NCBI RefSeq assembly: GCF_963678635.1
Contig: NC_087062.1
Span: forward strand, 91,301,845-91,365,844
Reading direction: 5' to 3'
Length of the DNA: 64,000 nt
Origin: Symsagittifera roscoffensis
Taxonomy: Eukaryota; Xenacoelomorpha; Acoela; Convolutidae
Positions 1 to 10,000 of the stretch are shown here, piece after piece. The notes under the pieces were generated by a model. The model worked only from the letters and a program-made list of their open reading frames with translations. It was not told the origin of the DNA and did not search any database. Positions within the stretch are counted from its first letter, which is position 1; every line of letters begins with the position of its first letter. The position numbers and the translations under genes are program-made.

Positions 1-903
1 AGAGGCAAACTGACAGATGAACAGCTCGAAGCCATCAAGGACGTACTAGAGCGGAACGAAGAAGTTTTTTCGAGGCATAAAGCGGATATCGGGTGTTGTA
101 ATTTCGTTGAGCATGAAATAGAACTTGAGGAGAACGCGGTACCGCACAGGGAGGGGGCGAGGCGCATGACCCCACACAAATTGGAGGCGTGTAGAAAAGA
201 AATCGAGACGTTACTAGAGTATGACATGTGGGCGTGTGGAGTAGTGATGGCCAAAAAGAAAGGCGACCAGTTGAGGTTTTGTTGTGACTTTCGATACCTG
301 AACTCCGTCACGGTGAAGGATGCCTATCCCATACCTTGGATTGATGAGAGCCTCTCGAAGTAAGGTGATGCAAAATTTTTTACGACTCTTGATTTAGGCT
401 CGGCCTTTTGGCAGGTACCACTAAGGAAGCAGGACAGGGACAAGACAGGGTTTGCCTGCGAGTTGGGTCTGTTTCAATGGAAACGGATGCCGTTTGGACT
501 TTGCAATGCCACAGCCACGTTTCAGCGGTTGATGGCACACGCGCTGATAGGCGTGACGAAGAAGTATGGCAATCTGGTAATGTGCTACGTGGATGACGTA
601 GTAATAGCGACGCCCACACTAGAAGACCACATTGAGAGACTTGACGAAGTGTTTGCATGCATGAAAAGGTCGGGGCTAAAGTGTAAACCATCAAAGTGCG
701 AGATACTCAAGGACTCAATAAAATACTTGGGCAGGATGGTAGACAAGCACGGCATCAGACCTGATCCGGACGCCGTGGAAGCAGTCCTAACCTGGAAATC
801 ACCGAAGACAGAACACCAGTTGATGAGCTTCCTGGGTTTCGCTAACTATTATAGAGAGTTCATCAAAGGCTATGCGGCAAGGTATACCCGATGCAACAAT
901 TAA
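1..903 (+). pseudogene. Reverse transcriptase domain, copy 1 (broken)
   Basis: Gypsy-type reverse transcriptase. The frame is open from position 1 and holds the template-grip region (VVMAKKKGDQLRFCCDFRYL), DLGSAFWQV, FGLCNATATFQRL and the catalytic YVDDVV box near 583-600, then the LGFANYYREFIKGY connection to RNase H. It is broken by an in-frame TAA at 361-363 and by a one-base frame change near 877, after which the same polypeptide resumes in the frame of 891-1289. The usual I-x-P-S-x-S-P stretch before WACGVVMAKKKG is missing, so the fingers appear internally shortened by about seven residues. Residues upstream of position 1 are cut by the window edge. Not functional as it stands. Confidence 0.85.
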
Positions 904-1289
904 TGAGACACAAGGGCAAGAAGTTCACGCGGAACAGCGCAGCAGAAGAGTCATTCCAGAGAATAAAGAAAGAGCTATGTGAGGCACCAGTACTGGGTAT
1001 GCCGACTGAGAAAGGGATGTACGTGCTGGACACGGATGCGTCGGTAGTCGCGATTTCTGGAATTCTCCATCAAGAACAAGAATGGAATGGGAAGACAGTC
1101 TTGAGACCAATAGCGTACGGGAGCAAAGTCCTAAGTGACACGGAAATGAAGTACGGAGCACCGAAAGTAGAGTTGTTCGCGGTGGTTACCTTTGTCGAGA
1201 AATACAGGACATACCTGGGCAGTGAGCCATTCAAGTTGCGAGTCGACAACAGAGCACTGAGCTGGCTGAAAACGTACTCAATGGACTAA
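891..1289 (+). pseudogene. RNase H domain of pol, copy 1
   Basis: This continues the RT frame after the frame change near 877. It carries the gypsy RNase H acidic residues in YVLDTDASVVAISGILHQ, in KYGAPKVELFAVV and in LRVDNRALSWL. The frame ends at a TAA (1287-1289) directly after YSMD. At the same place the second copy (near 2925) has CAA, so the stop is specific to copy 1. The same reading frame reopens after the stop and runs to 2501, so one substitution separates the two stretches. Confidence 0.8.
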
Positions 1290-1331
1290 AGTTACATTGG
1301 GAGGTGGATAGTTCGCCTGGACGGATACAAC

Positions 1332-2501
1332 ATGATAATTGAGCATAGAACACAAGATAAACATCAAAATGCCGACAGCTTGAGTAAGAAGACGGAGTTC
1401 TACGAGAGACAAGAGCAAAGAGAGGCAGACAGACCTGAAATCAAAGATGGCTTCTCCTTCATGGACAAGGAAACGTACGACAGTCTTCCACTCACGAGAT
1501 GGCTGGACAAATCAGGCAAACCGATTGAAGATCATCCTGAATTACCTAAAGAACCTCCAGGAAAGACCATCCTGAAGAAGAGCAGAAGGATTCCGATAGA
1601 GATAATACTCAAGTCGAAGATCGTGAGGGAGACGCTCAAGGCAAAAGGCTATGATCTTAACCAGGTAGAAGCGGGAACTGCACAGATAGATGATGACTTA
1701 ATGAGGTTGCTCGAGAAACTATCAGATGATAAGCACGTGATCCAAGAGAAGGGTCAAGAGGAACCGGAAGTCACTATACTTCGGAGAAAAGAAACAGTGA
1801 ACAATACTGACTCCTCAAGAGGAAGCGTCACTGACAGCAAAGATGTCGTGCGGTCACTAGTTGACAAAATCCCCGAAAACATTCTGGAGCAGACCAAGGT
1901 TAGGAAAAAGAAAGTGGCGTTCAAAGAAGATACTGAACACCTGGGACTAGGTCAAGAGTCCAGGGAGTGGTCCATGTTCACGGCAGAAGAAACCGGAGAA
2001 GGAAAATTGTCCGGTGAAGAATGGGATGAAGACTCAGAGACGGACGATGGGCTGTCGAGCTGTTCGAACTTTCCAGAGCGGCCCACACTAGATGAAATGC
2101 AAACTGACAAAACGGTTCTGCCGGAGATTGAACATTTGAGAGGCAAACTGACAGATGAACAGCTCGAAGCCATCAAGGACGTACTAGAGCGGAACGAAGA
2201 AGTTTTTTCGAGGCATAAAGCGGATATCGGGTGTTGTAATTTCGTTGAGCATGAAATAGAACTTGAGGAGAACGCGGTACCGCACAGGGAGGGGGCGAGG
2301 CGCATGACCCCACACAAATTGGAGGCGTGTAGAAAAGAAATCGAGACGTTACTAGAGTATGACATGTGGGCGTGTGGAGTAGTGATGGCCAAAAAGAAAG
2401 GCGACCAGTTGAGGTTTTGTTGTGACTTTCGATACCTGAACTCCGTCACGGTGAAGGATGCCTATCCCATACCTTGGATTGATGAGAGCCTCTCGAAGTA
2501 A
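1332..2501 (+). pseudogene. Pol linker (copy 1) joined to the N-terminal part of RT copy 2
   Basis: This 389-codon frame is in the same phase as the RNase H piece before it. To about 2035 it encodes the charged linker that in the second copy (2974-3674) leads on to integrase. Here, after the shared WDEDS, the sequence jumps to the segment that normally precedes RT, and from 2139 repeats position 1 onward base for base. It stops at TAA 2499-2501, the same stop as at 361-363. The junction near 2036-2039 is the breakpoint of a head-to-tail duplication. The linker is rich in K, E and D and has no domain I recognise. Confidence 0.8.
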
Positions 2502-2810
2502 GGTGATGCAAAATTTTTTACGACTCTTGATTTAGGCTCGGCCTTTTGGCAGGTACCACTAAGGAAGCAGGACAGGGACAAGACAGGGTTTGCCTGCGAG
2601 TTGGGTCTGTTTCAATGGAAACGGATGCCGTTTGGACTTTGCAATGCCACAGCCACGTTTCAGCGGTTGATGGCACACGCGCTGATAGGCGTGACGAAGA
2701 AGTATGGCAATCTGGTAATGTGCTACGTGGATGACGTAGTAATAGCGACGCCCACACTAGAAGACCACATTGAGAGACTTGACGAAGTGTTTGCATGCAT
2801 GAAAAGGTGA
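2502..2810 (+). pseudogene. Reverse transcriptase palm, copy 2 (truncated by a deletion)
   Basis: This is the continuation, in the same frame after TAA 2499-2501, of the second RT copy. FGLCNATATFQRL and YVDDVV are present. Identity with copy 1 runs to 2808 (equivalent to 670). The sequence then jumps to the equivalent of position 1170, removing 499 bp: the RT thumb, the connection and the first half of RNase H. Because 499 is not a multiple of three, the frame also changes and a TGA appears at 2808-2810. Confidence 0.85.
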
Positions 2811-2811
2811 G

Positions 2812-5800
2812 ATGTTCGCGGTGGTTACCTTTGTCGAGAAAAACAGGGCATACCTGGGCAGTGAGCCATTCAAGTTGCGAGTCGACAACAGAGCACTGAG
2901 CTGGCTGAAAACGTACTCAATGGACCAAAGTTACATTGGGAGGTGGATAGTTCGCCTGGACGGATACAACATGATAATTGAGCATAGAACACAAGATAAA
3001 CATCAAAATGCCGACAGCTTGAGTAAGAAGACGGAGTTCTACGAGAGACAAGAGCAAAGAGAGGCAGACAGACCTGAAATCAAAGATGGCTTCTCCTTCA
3101 TGGACAAGGAAACGTACGACAGTCTTCCACTCACGAGATGGCTGGACAAATCAGGCAAACCGATTGAAGATCATCCTGAATTACCTAAAGAACCTCCAGG
3201 AAAGACCATCCTGAAGAAGAGCAGAAGGATTCCGATAGAGATAATACTCAAGTCGAAGATCGTGAGGGAGACGCTCAAGGCAAAAGGCTATGATCTTAAC
3301 CAGGTAGAAGCGGGAACTGCACAGATAGATGATGACTTAATGAGGTTGCTCGAGAAACTATCAGATGATAAGCCCGTGATCCAAGAGAAGGGTCAAGAGG
3401 AACCGGAAGTCACTATACTTCGGAGAAAAGAAACAGTGAACAATACTGACTCCTCAAGAGGAAGCGTCACTGACAGCAAAGATGTCGTGCGGTCACTAGT
3501 TGACAAAATCCCCGAAAACATTCTGGAGCAAACCAAGGTTAGGAAAAAGAAAGTGGCGTTCAAAGAAGATACTGAACACCTGGGACTAGGTCAAGAGTCC
3601 AGGGAGTGGTCCATGTTCACGGCAGAAGAAACCGGAGAAGGAAAATTGTCCGGTGAAGAATGGGATGAAGACTCGGATGAGAGCAGCGAAAACCAAGACA
3701 GTCTGTGCATGATATTGGTGGAAGAGAAGATAAGGCACCACGACAGGGAGTTACAGACGGATCCATCTTCAGGAACGTACAATCTGGACATACAGGATAT
3801 ACGAGGTGGTGAAGAACTTGAGAAAATTGCGGTTTCAAGGAAGCCATTCAGGGAACTATCATGCAACTCAAACGTCAGAACGAATCTGGTGCCAGAAGAT
3901 GATATGAAAATCGTGAAAAGGATGATATGCGTGAAGCTGAGTGATAACATCCACAACCCTGGTGAGATGAATGGACAGATCATGGCGCTAAAGGAGAATG
4001 TCAAGGCGAGATATAGGCTGTCAGACCTAATAAGAGACCAAAAGAATGACAAAATGACAAGTAACCTATCCAAATGGATCCAGTCGGGGGTCAAGGAGAA
4101 GGGGGAAATCGAGGAAGACAGCTACAAGATCTTGAGCCAGTTCTACAAAGAAAAGAAAGACTTACTCTACCACACAGCTGATGGGGTGGTAGCATGCAAG
4201 AGGAAAGATGAGGAGAAGATATTACACAAACACAACCTCATCATACTACCACAATTGTATCAAACGGAGGTGCTCTTCAGATCGCACGACCAGATGGGGC
4301 ACCAGGGGATAGATAAAGTACAACAAAGGATACTTCACAGGTTTGTTTGGCCAGGAATGAGAAAAGCTTGCGAGAGATGGGTGAATGCCTGCCTGGCATG
4401 CCTCCAGGTAAAAGACCCAAGGAAGATGAAGTTCCCCCTCAAGTCCGTCGAGAGCTCAGAGTTCAATGAAGTGGTTCAGATAGACCATCAAAAAATCTGC
4501 ATGACGGAGTCAGGATATAACCAGATACTGGTTATAATAGATCACTTCACAAAGTTGGCGGAAGCGGTTCCGTGCCAGACAGCCTCGGCCGAGGAGACAT
4601 GTGATCATCTGATAACGCATTGGATATCGCGGTATGGTTGTCCAATGACTTTCCAGTCGGACAACGGCAAAGCTTTTGTGGGGGACTTGACAAAAGAATT
4701 GATGAGGAGATCGCACATTGCTCAAGCACACTCGACGAACTACCATCCACAGACCAATGGGTTGGTAGAGAGACAGAACAGGACACTGGTCAACATGTTA
4801 AGGGTGTACTGCTCAAGATACATGACGGACTGGGATAAATACCTGCCACAGGTAGTAGGGGCCTACAACAGTACACAGCACTCAACGACGGGCATCAGTC
4901 CTTTCATGATGTTGACGGGCAGGGAGAGAGCAATGCCTCTGACATTCTTTTACCCGGAATACGAGGGGAAAAGGACGTCGCCTCAGGCATACGTGAAAGA
5001 AGCGATCAAAAGACAACAGGAGCTAAACGAGCTATGCAGGAGGAACACGGCGCAAGCGCAAATGAGACAACGCAGAAAATATGACGAAAAAATATTACAA
5101 GCAAAGCCATATGAAGTGGGCCAATACGTGTGGGTCTTCCAAAATGTCATACCGACCAAAGGAACAAAGAAACTACTCAAGAAGTGGAGGGGACCATTCA
5201 TGATAACGGAAGTGCATCAACAAGGACGGTTCTACCGCTTGAGTACTGGGCGAGCAGCACATTATGAATATCTGAGGCCTCACGTCCCGTCCCCGGAGGA
5301 CTGGTGCATACCTAAGGACATGGAGGGTCTCGAGTACCTGGTGGTAGAGCCAGCGTGTGAAGTGAATGAAAAAGGCACCAGAGAGAAAAATGATGGTAAT
5401 GAGAACTTGAGTTTGGACGACAATGAAAAGATAGAGGTGGAGTCTGAAGCAGGATCCTTTGTAGAAGAAGACTGGAACGACCCGGAGCAAGATGAGGTGC
5501 CGAAGTGGATGGAGCCAGATCGACCAATACCACCGGGAACCAGGACTGGCAATCGTAAACGGACCGGCATGAGGTACAACAGATACGGGGATGACTTCTT
5601 GATCGATAAGATACAGCCAGACAAATTGGACGAGGAACTACTGAGTACAGGCGAACTGGAAGCCGAAGAGGAATGGCAGGTCATTGACGATGGTGGACAC
5701 TATCCGCAGGAAGACTACTCGACACCAGAATTGGAGACGGATCTCGAACAGAGTGAGATAGAGAGGAGGGAGAACACGAACTTGAGGATACTAGAGTGGA

Positions 5801-6597
5801 TGCGCGATGTCAAAGACGAGAGCCACGAAGGACAAAGCATTCAACAAGTCGACGTGTCATCGGCAAATTATATGAAGACAGAGGACCCTCTTTTCGGATG
5901 GACGGCAACAGACAGGCCGCTGGACATTCCTCCGGACAATTCAGACCCGACAACATCGACGGGGACGTCGATAAATATTTTTGTCCGGGGAGTGGGGGTA
6001 GGACTTACCCACACCGAAAGTTTGATGATAAAGAAGCTCAAGGAAGTGAAAGAAACAAGCGAATTGGAACTGGAAGAAGAAGAGCCAGAGCCTACCATAG
6101 GTCGGAATTTCAAAACGAAATTTGAAATACCCAATGAGTACTCGGAAAACATCATGATAACGGCTAGCGACTTCATCCTGTCAAACAGGACTAGCGCGAT
6201 CTGCATCACGGCGGACATGAGTTTCAAATCAAGATTGGAAGCTGAATTCAAAAGAGAGTACCAGAACGTGGAGTTTCTGTTCAGACAGAGACCAGGACTG
6301 GAAGGGATGGCAGCGCTTCCACCATCAGTAGCACAAGTCCCGGGCAAATATCTGTGCTTCCTAGTGACGAGGGTCAATGACAGGAACACAATTGATTCCG
6401 AACACGTGATGTTGGCACTAACAAGACTACGAGACTTCATGATTGAAAGAGGAATACCGGAGGTCTCAATGCCGGTGTATGACCCAAACAGGGGCAAATT
6501 GAGCTCAAGGGAATTGTACGCTATCCTACACGTAGTCTTCGCGGAAACGGAGATGATAGTGTATCTTCACAAGAAATACTACTTGAGCATCGCCTGA
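2812..6597 (+). CDS. Pol C-terminal polyprotein: partial RNase H, linker, integrase, acidic extension, macrodomain-like end
   Basis: A 1261-codon intact frame. It starts inside RNase H (FAVVTFVEK, then LRVDNRALSW) because of the upstream deletion. A linker of about 400 residues follows. Integrase comes next: an HHCC-type zinc region (SHDQMGHQGI, then CLAC; about 4270-4400) and a DDE core with D in VVQIDHQ, D in FQSDNG and E in NGLVERQ. The last two are separated by 35 residues, as is usual. A GPF-type module (KKWRGPFMITEV) lies near 5190. Then come about 300 acidic residues and, from about 6140 to the stop, a fold I read as a macrodomain (see separate entry). Gypsy integrases catalyse cDNA insertion in the nucleus. 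The ATG at 2812 is probably not a natural start, since the true reading frame would come through from RT. Confidence 0.88.
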   Translation: MFAVVTFVEKNRAYLGSEPFKLRVDNRALSWLKTYSMDQSYIGRWIVRLDGYNMIIEHRTQDKHQNADSLSKKTEFYERQEQREADRPEIKDGFSFMDKETYDSLPLTRWLDKSGKPIEDHPELPKEPPGKTILKKSRRIPIEIILKSKIVRETLKAKGYDLNQVEAGTAQIDDDLMRLLEKLSDDKPVIQEKGQEEPEVTILRRKETVNNTDSSRGSVTDSKDVVRSLVDKIPENILEQTKVRKKKVAFKEDTEHLGLGQESREWSMFTAEETGEGKLSGEEWDEDSDESSENQDSLCMILVEEKIRHHDRELQTDPSSGTYNLDIQDIRGGEELEKIAVSRKPFRELSCNSNVRTNLVPEDDMKIVKRMICVKLSDNIHNPGEMNGQIMALKENVKARYRLSDLIRDQKNDKMTSNLSKWIQSGVKEKGEIEEDSYKILSQFYKEKKDLLYHTADGVVACKRKDEEKILHKHNLIILPQLYQTEVLFRSHDQMGHQGIDKVQQRILHRFVWPGMRKACERWVNACLACLQVKDPRKMKFPLKSVESSEFNEVVQIDHQKICMTESGYNQILVIIDHFTKLAEAVPCQTASAEETCDHLITHWISRYGCPMTFQSDNGKAFVGDLTKELMRRSHIAQAHSTNYHPQTNGLVERQNRTLVNMLRVYCSRYMTDWDKYLPQVVGAYNSTQHSTTGISPFMMLTGRERAMPLTFFYPEYEGKRTSPQAYVKEAIKRQQELNELCRRNTAQAQMRQRRKYDEKILQAKPYEVGQYVWVFQNVIPTKGTKKLLKKWRGPFMITEVHQQGRFYRLSTGRAAHYEYLRPHVPSPEDWCIPKDMEGLEYLVVEPACEVNEKGTREKNDGNENLSLDDNEKIEVESEAGSFVEEDWNDPEQDEVPKWMEPDRPIPPGTRTGNRKRTGMRYNRYGDDFLIDKIQPDKLDEELLSTGELEAEEEWQVIDDGGHYPQEDYSTPELETDLEQSEIERRENTNLRILEWMRDVKDESHEGQSIQQVDVSSANYMKTEDPLFGWTATDRPLDIPPDNSDPTTSTGTSINIFVRGVGVGLTHTESLMIKKLKEVKETSELELEEEEPEPTIGRNFKTKFEIPNEYSENIMITASDFILSNRTSAICITADMSFKSRLEAEFKREYQNVEFLFRQRPGLEGMAALPPSVAQVPGKYLCFLVTRVNDRNTIDSEHVMLALTRLRDFMIERGIPEVSMPVYDPNRGKLSSRELYAILHVVFAETEMIVYLHKKYYLSIA
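6140..6597 (+). other. Macrodomain-like (TARG1/OARD1 type) C-terminal domain of pol
   Basis: The last ~150 residues of the pol frame read like the small macrodomains that bind or hydrolyse ADP-ribose on proteins. In order: a strand plus ITADMSF; a helix LEAEFKREY; a basic loop; the strand YLCFLVTR; a long helix (SEHVMLALTRLRDFMIE); the strand-turn VSMP; a helix ending AILHVVFAETE; and the final strand MIVYLH. The YxxFLVT, SMP and VF-E/D-I-x-VY spacing is what I know from TARG1-like macrodomains. The family's glycine-rich loop after SMP (usually GCGLD) is replaced by YDPNRGK, so the catalytic aspartate may be lost and the domain may only bind its ligand or be degenerate. Recognised from memory of the family pattern, not by search. 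Confidence 0.6.
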
Positions 6598-7091
6598 GTT
6601 GGGCACACGGGGTTCTAGAGTTGGGCGTGAGGGAGGAGTCTCGAGTTAGGTACTGGGGTGCAGCACAGGTAAAGGGATCTTAAGAAGCGATTGGCATGAC
6701 AATTGAATTTTAGAAGGATTAACGGTGCTAAAACATAAAATGAATCTGCATGCTTTTAAAGAAATTCCAATTGAATTGTTTTAAGTTGAATGAAAATGAT
6801 AAGATTTTAACCATACTGGTAAAAGGGGGGTTTCTAGGTTAGGAACATGACATATTAAGTCTTAATATGGTTTCTGTTTTCAGATCAAGTTTGATAAACA
6901 AAGTTGAAAATCCAACTATACTCAAGCGAGAGACAGAAAAGGAAATCTTGATTGAACTCGCGATAATCGACACCTGCAGCAAGCATTTGCAAGGAGACAT
7001 TTCTAGAGAATTCTTAAGTTGGTCAATTCTTGAGTTGGTAAGGTAGTTCTTGAGCTGGTTAACACTTGAATACATCCCGAAGTCACAGAAA
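6598..7091 (+). other. Spacer between pol and the downstream giant frame
   Basis: About 490 bp without an open frame. The first 60 bases are G-rich and carry repeated TTGGG/TCGAG words. A pyrimidine tract ending in TTTTCAG at about 6870-6883 looks like a 3' splice site, which would suit expression of the downstream frame from a spliced subgenomic mRNA, as gypsy env genes are expressed. That role is inference. No LTR-like repeat of this spacer is seen elsewhere in the window. Confidence 0.45.
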
Positions 7092-10000
7092 ATGGCAGAC
7101 AGGTTCTGGAAATCCGTGCCCGCGGCCCTGAAGAAGCCTACTCTCGATGAGCTGTACAGACGCCTGAGGGACCTGGATTATACCCAGATAGATGAGAGAA
7201 TGGCGGTAATGCTGAATGCCATCCTCCAGTTGGAAGAACAGGGTGAGTGCAGGGAGTCTGCGACGGAGGCTGTCTTGATGGTCGGCTACACCACCGAGGG
7301 AATATCAAATCAGGAACAGACCAGATGGTTGTCTTGGAATGTGGATGGAGGAGTAAGGGGCTTTGACTTGGCAAGGAATCCTGGCCTGAGTAACAATACC
7401 GAATATGGCGCAGGAGAATTCCCACTACCAACTAGGCCATCAGCGAGATCGACAGGCCAGAGCTCGAGTAAGGTGCCATTGATGACGCGAGTGCAACAGA
7501 CGACTGAGGCATATCCGGATCTTGGTGTTCTAAAGAAAGAGCTTGAGAAGACGCAGAGGGAAAGGAACAAGGCGAACCTCGATCTGGATCAGGCAAAGCT
7601 GGATCGGGAAAAGGCTCAGCTGGAAAGGGACCAGGCAGTCATCGAACGAGATCAGACTCTGAGGTTGCTTGAGATGCTGCGGGCTGAACATCAGCAGGAA
7701 CTAAGGGTGCGGGAGAATGCCGCGAATTGTGAGCAACTGAAGTCGGAGATGGAGAGAATAGAACAACGACAACGTGAACTTGATGCACAAAAGGGAGCCA
7801 GGCCAAAGGAGCGAGTGGTTACCAGCTCGAGGCCAGAGTCACGCATGGAAGTGGATGAAGCCCCCAGGGCAAGAGGACGGTTCAACCTTGACCGCGAGGC
7901 TCGAGAACACATGAGTGAAGGGTTGGAAGTCTGGATACCGAATGAAGCAACGTCCTCCCTGCGCAGCCTAGAAACGCAACCCATACGCCCGCTGATGGAT
8001 GTGGTACTGCCGGGATATACCCCAACCTCAACCTCGAGCGGCAGTCAGGTGAGCGGTAGCTCATCGCGTCTGAAGGAGCTGAACGAGAAATTTCGGCAGA
8101 GAAGTCGTGAAAATTCGGCAAGGGCGGAGCTTCCTCTAACGTGGAGGGAACAGCCGGTCAGGAGCTTCATGATCTCGAGTTATAAGAAAAACACCAAAAA
8201 GAGGTACCACAGGCACAATCGGCTGGATTGGAATGCGGAACAGAAGGCCAGGAGGGATTGCTTTCATGATGCAGCCTGGGTGGAATATCTTGCATCACCC
8301 CGTGTGCCAGAAGGCGCGGTCCACCTAATTATAGGGGACAGCCTATTGCGGGTGTTGACCCGGATCCAATCGCACTGGCAGACAGGAGTCTTGAGTTTCG
8401 CTGGAGCTGCCACGCCACAGATATTGGCAACGCTTGAGATGCTAGGGATGACGAAAGTATACACGGTGACCGTGATGATCGGAACGAATGATGTATCAAG
8501 AGGAGAAGCGAGGAAAGTAACGAGGCTGCACGACAAGATGAGCTGCCTTCTCGAGGAGCTGAGGATCCAGATGGATCCCATCCTGTTGACAGTATGTACT
8601 GACCCTTATAACATGAACTTCGATCAGCACGCCTTGGAAATGAACGAGAAGGTGCGGAACCTAAACGGGGTGATCCGAGAAATCCACCGGAAGAGTGTGC
8701 TCCCCATCAGACTGTTGGACGTGGCGGAGAGCATGGAGCAAGCGGGATTCCCTGAAGACACCTCCAATGATGGAATCCACTTCGACAGACCGAGGGGAGC
8801 AGAGTGGCTGAATGACGTCTTTCAAGGACACATAAATGCGCTAGAGGCGGATCTGCTAGAGACGGCCCAATTCACATTAGGGCCACCTCCGAACCCACCA
8901 TTCCTTGCCTCGAGGGCCTTGTCTAGTCGTTTGGGACCGAGGGTCGACTCTAGAGACAGCTCAAGGAGCAGCCAGGCCAGATTGCCGAGTACCATGCCAA
9001 TGGAGTCTGAGGAGGTGACGTCATCAACGCCTCCAGGTTCGGTAATATCCTCAGTGGTAGTGGCAGAGAGCAAGCGGGTGGAGAGGCCTATGGAGACCGC
9101 TCGCTTGAGATATCCAGAGAAGGTGAAAGGGCTGGACCTAGAAGGTTTGGAATGCAGGCGAGAATTGGCGGAGACTCTGGGTATTGAACGAGTGTCGCAC
9201 GAAGACTTGAGCAGACATCATTGTGTGGATTGGTTGAAGGCTCATGAGACGCATTTCTCGAGAGCAAAACTGATGGAGACCGCGGACCTGACCGGAATTC
9301 CCACGAAAGCGATCATGGGACCCATCAACTATAGACCTCTCAAGCTGCTGGGGAGTCCTGGACTAATAGCAGAACCCCCCAAACACCGAACGAGCATCGC
9401 CAGGATCAGATTGGCGACCCCGGCACAGTTGAGGGTGGTGGACAAGCTGCTGAATCCGGGGGAAATGGAATTGCCAGATGCCGCTTATGAAGGCTCGAAG
9501 TTGGCGGAAGATCCTAGGTACGGGAAGCCCTGTGGGAGCACCCAGCTGGCCAAGACTTTGGCAGTTTACGATAGAGCAGATCCAGCTGCTGCGAGGGTAG
9601 TCATTGTGGCGGGATCAGACTTCGAAGGAACGTCTCCTAAGCTGTTTTGGCCGGAGACTCTGATATACTCTTTGCCAGGAGCCGAACTAAACCAGATGTT
9701 AACTCTAGTGGTGGCAATAAAGTCGGAGATGCCCTGTGAGCCTGAGCTGCTATTGTTTGCAGGAATGAATGATCATCTGCGCGCGGCTGGACTTCTTGAG
9801 CAGCTGAAGGGCAATGAACCAACACCGAGGAAGATATGGGAAGCCATTCAGACGTTGTTTGCGGCGATGAATGAGGTGCAAGAGAATTTTGTCTCGAGAT
9901 TCGGCTCAAAGACGAAGGTGGTGTTCACTACATCCCCTGGATACGCGAATATGCCACCCGCCCTACAATTCGTGTACGCGGTCTTGATCCTGATAGCAGA

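Larger units (their letters stand above)
1..3677 (+). repeat. Head-to-tail partial duplication inside pol
   Basis: Positions 1-670 equal 2139-2808 (offset 2138). Positions 1170-2038 equal 2809-3677 (offset 1639) with very few differences. Copy 2 lacks 671-1169. Copy 1 lacks everything that follows the linker (integrase) and instead continues into the pre-RT segment at about 2039-2138. The few differences include TAA/CAA at 1287 versus about 2926 and an A/C change near 1735 versus 3374. The near-identity implies a recent event or a very recent common template. Confidence 0.93.

Noticed and set aside
361-363. A reassigned TAA codon (alternative genetic code) to explain stops in RT and the giant frame
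   Set aside because: Host genes in the window end at ordinary stops including TAA (PDI-like gene) with none inside, so decay of the element is simpler.
5868-6497. 209-codon open frame on the minus strand opposite the pol C terminus
   Set aside because: It is the antisense shadow of the pol frame: Ser/Leu-rich composition typical of reverse-complemented coding DNA, and no domain.
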